Shown here: positions 5,631 to 6,093 of the stretch, one piece after another
How positions within the stretch are numbered: the stretch's first letter is position 1
Layout: the number at the start of each line of letters is the position of its first letter
Assembly (NCBI GenBank): GCA_030691555.1
Contig: JAUYEB010000297.1
Location: 1 to 6,093, forward strand
DNA: 6,093 nucleotides
Direction: 5' to 3'
From: Candidatus Bathyarchaeota archaeon
GTDB taxonomy: Archaea > Thermoproteota > Bathyarchaeia > TCS64
Notes under the pieces: model-generated
The model's database searches: none
What the model was told of the DNA's origin: nothing
What the model saw: only the letters and a program-made list of their open reading frames with translations
Position numbers and translations under genes: made by a program

Positions 5631-6093
5631 ATGAGCATAGTCTACAAGGAGATCAAGGAGCTCATACGTGACCCGAAGATACTCTTCGGCGTCGTGCTGC
5701 TCCCTCTCCTGCTCTACCCCCTGATGGGGCAGGGCATCCAGATCAGCCAGGAGGCCGTGCAGACCAGCATAAAGGGGGCCAAGTTCTCCATCTACAGCGA
5801 CGACACGGGCCAGATCGCGAACATCCTCGCCCAGTACATAACGACGAACAACACGGTGAAGACCATCCAGGCGACGAGCCTTCAGGACGCCCTCGTCCAG
5901 TTCAAGGACTCGGACACCGTGGCGATGGTCTACATCCCGAACGGGTACTCGGCAAACATCACCGACGGCTTGGTGGGGAGGGTGAAGATATACGGCAACC
6001 TCAAGAACCTGAACCTGGCTGAGGCCTCGAGCACCGAGGTCGCCGGAAGCCTAGTGAACATATACAACTACTACTACTCCCTCGCCATAATCC
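5631..6093 (+). CDS. ABC-2 type permease (NatB-like), N-terminal part, cut by window edge
   Basis: This open frame from ATG 5631 to the right edge gives 154 residues beginning MSIVYKEIKELIRDPKILFG. That is the usual amphipathic cytoplasmic lead-in (KEIKELIRDPK) of ABC-2 exporter permeases. A first membrane span follows at about 17-34, then a large extracytoplasmic domain. In it KFSIYSDDTGQIANILAQYI (51-70) and VAMVYIPNGYSANITDG (97-113) match the NatB-type pattern of an alternating strand/helix domain between the first two spans. Possible N-glycosylation sequons are N73-N-T75 and N109-I-T111. The remaining spans lie outside the window. The frame also holds an in-frame TTG at 5619 that fits the GGAGG site better and would add four residues (MGSF). 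It is almost certainly co-transcribed and assembled with the preceding ATPase. Substrate is unknown. Confidence 0.85.
   Translation, partial: MSIVYKEIKELIRDPKILFGVVLLPLLLYPLMGQGIQISQEAVQTSIKGAKFSIYSDDTGQIANILAQYITTNNTVKTIQATSLQDALVQFKDSDTVAMVYIPNGYSANITDGLVGRVKIYGNLKNLNLAEASSTEVAGSLVNIYNYYYSLAII

Overview
The window looks archaeal. The evidence is A/T-rich TATA-like boxes about 35-60 bp ahead of start codons, oligo-T tracts rather than hairpins at the one visible gene end, purine-rich Shine-Dalgarno sites, heavy use of AGG and ATA codons, and a receiver-PAS-PAS-histidine kinase architecture of the kind common in archaea. The coding DNA is GC-rich with many G/C third positions, while the promoters are AT-rich. 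A mesophilic or moderately thermophilic member of the Thermoproteota (for example a Bathyarchaeia-like lineage) would fit, but no marker gene is present and this placement is a guess.

Layout, left to right. At the left edge, on the minus strand, is the N-terminal tip of a second amidohydrolase, which reads outward. It shares an 87-bp divergent promoter region with a complete plus-strand D-aminoacylase-type amidohydrolase (135-1712). That gene converges, with only 3 bp between stop codons, on a minus-strand UbiA-family membrane prenyltransferase (1716-2651). Upstream of the prenyltransferase on the same strand, across a 122-bp AT-rich spacer holding a poly-T terminator, is a 645-residue sensor kinase with an N-terminal receiver domain (2774-4711). 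A 183-bp divergent intergenic region then leads to a plus-strand ABC exporter operon: an ATPase (4895-5626) and the start of its ABC-2/NatB-like permease (from about 5619 or 5631, running off the right edge).

How the genes may work together. The divergent amidohydrolase pair suggests breakdown of N-acyl-D-amino acids and cyclic amides (hydantoin- or dihydropyrimidine-like), but the substrates cannot be read from the sequence. The prenyltransferase would modify a lipid, quinone or polyprenyl-phosphate acceptor in the membrane. The sensor kinase has no output-domain gene beside it. It shares an intergenic region with the ABC exporter, so a regulatory link is possible but unproven.

I do not see a convincing new multi-gene system here. 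The points that most deserve a second look are the Asp in place of the usual metal-ligand Cys in the D-aminoacylase, the paired TTTAA boxes in the divergent amidohydrolase promoter, and the start codons of the kinase and permease.
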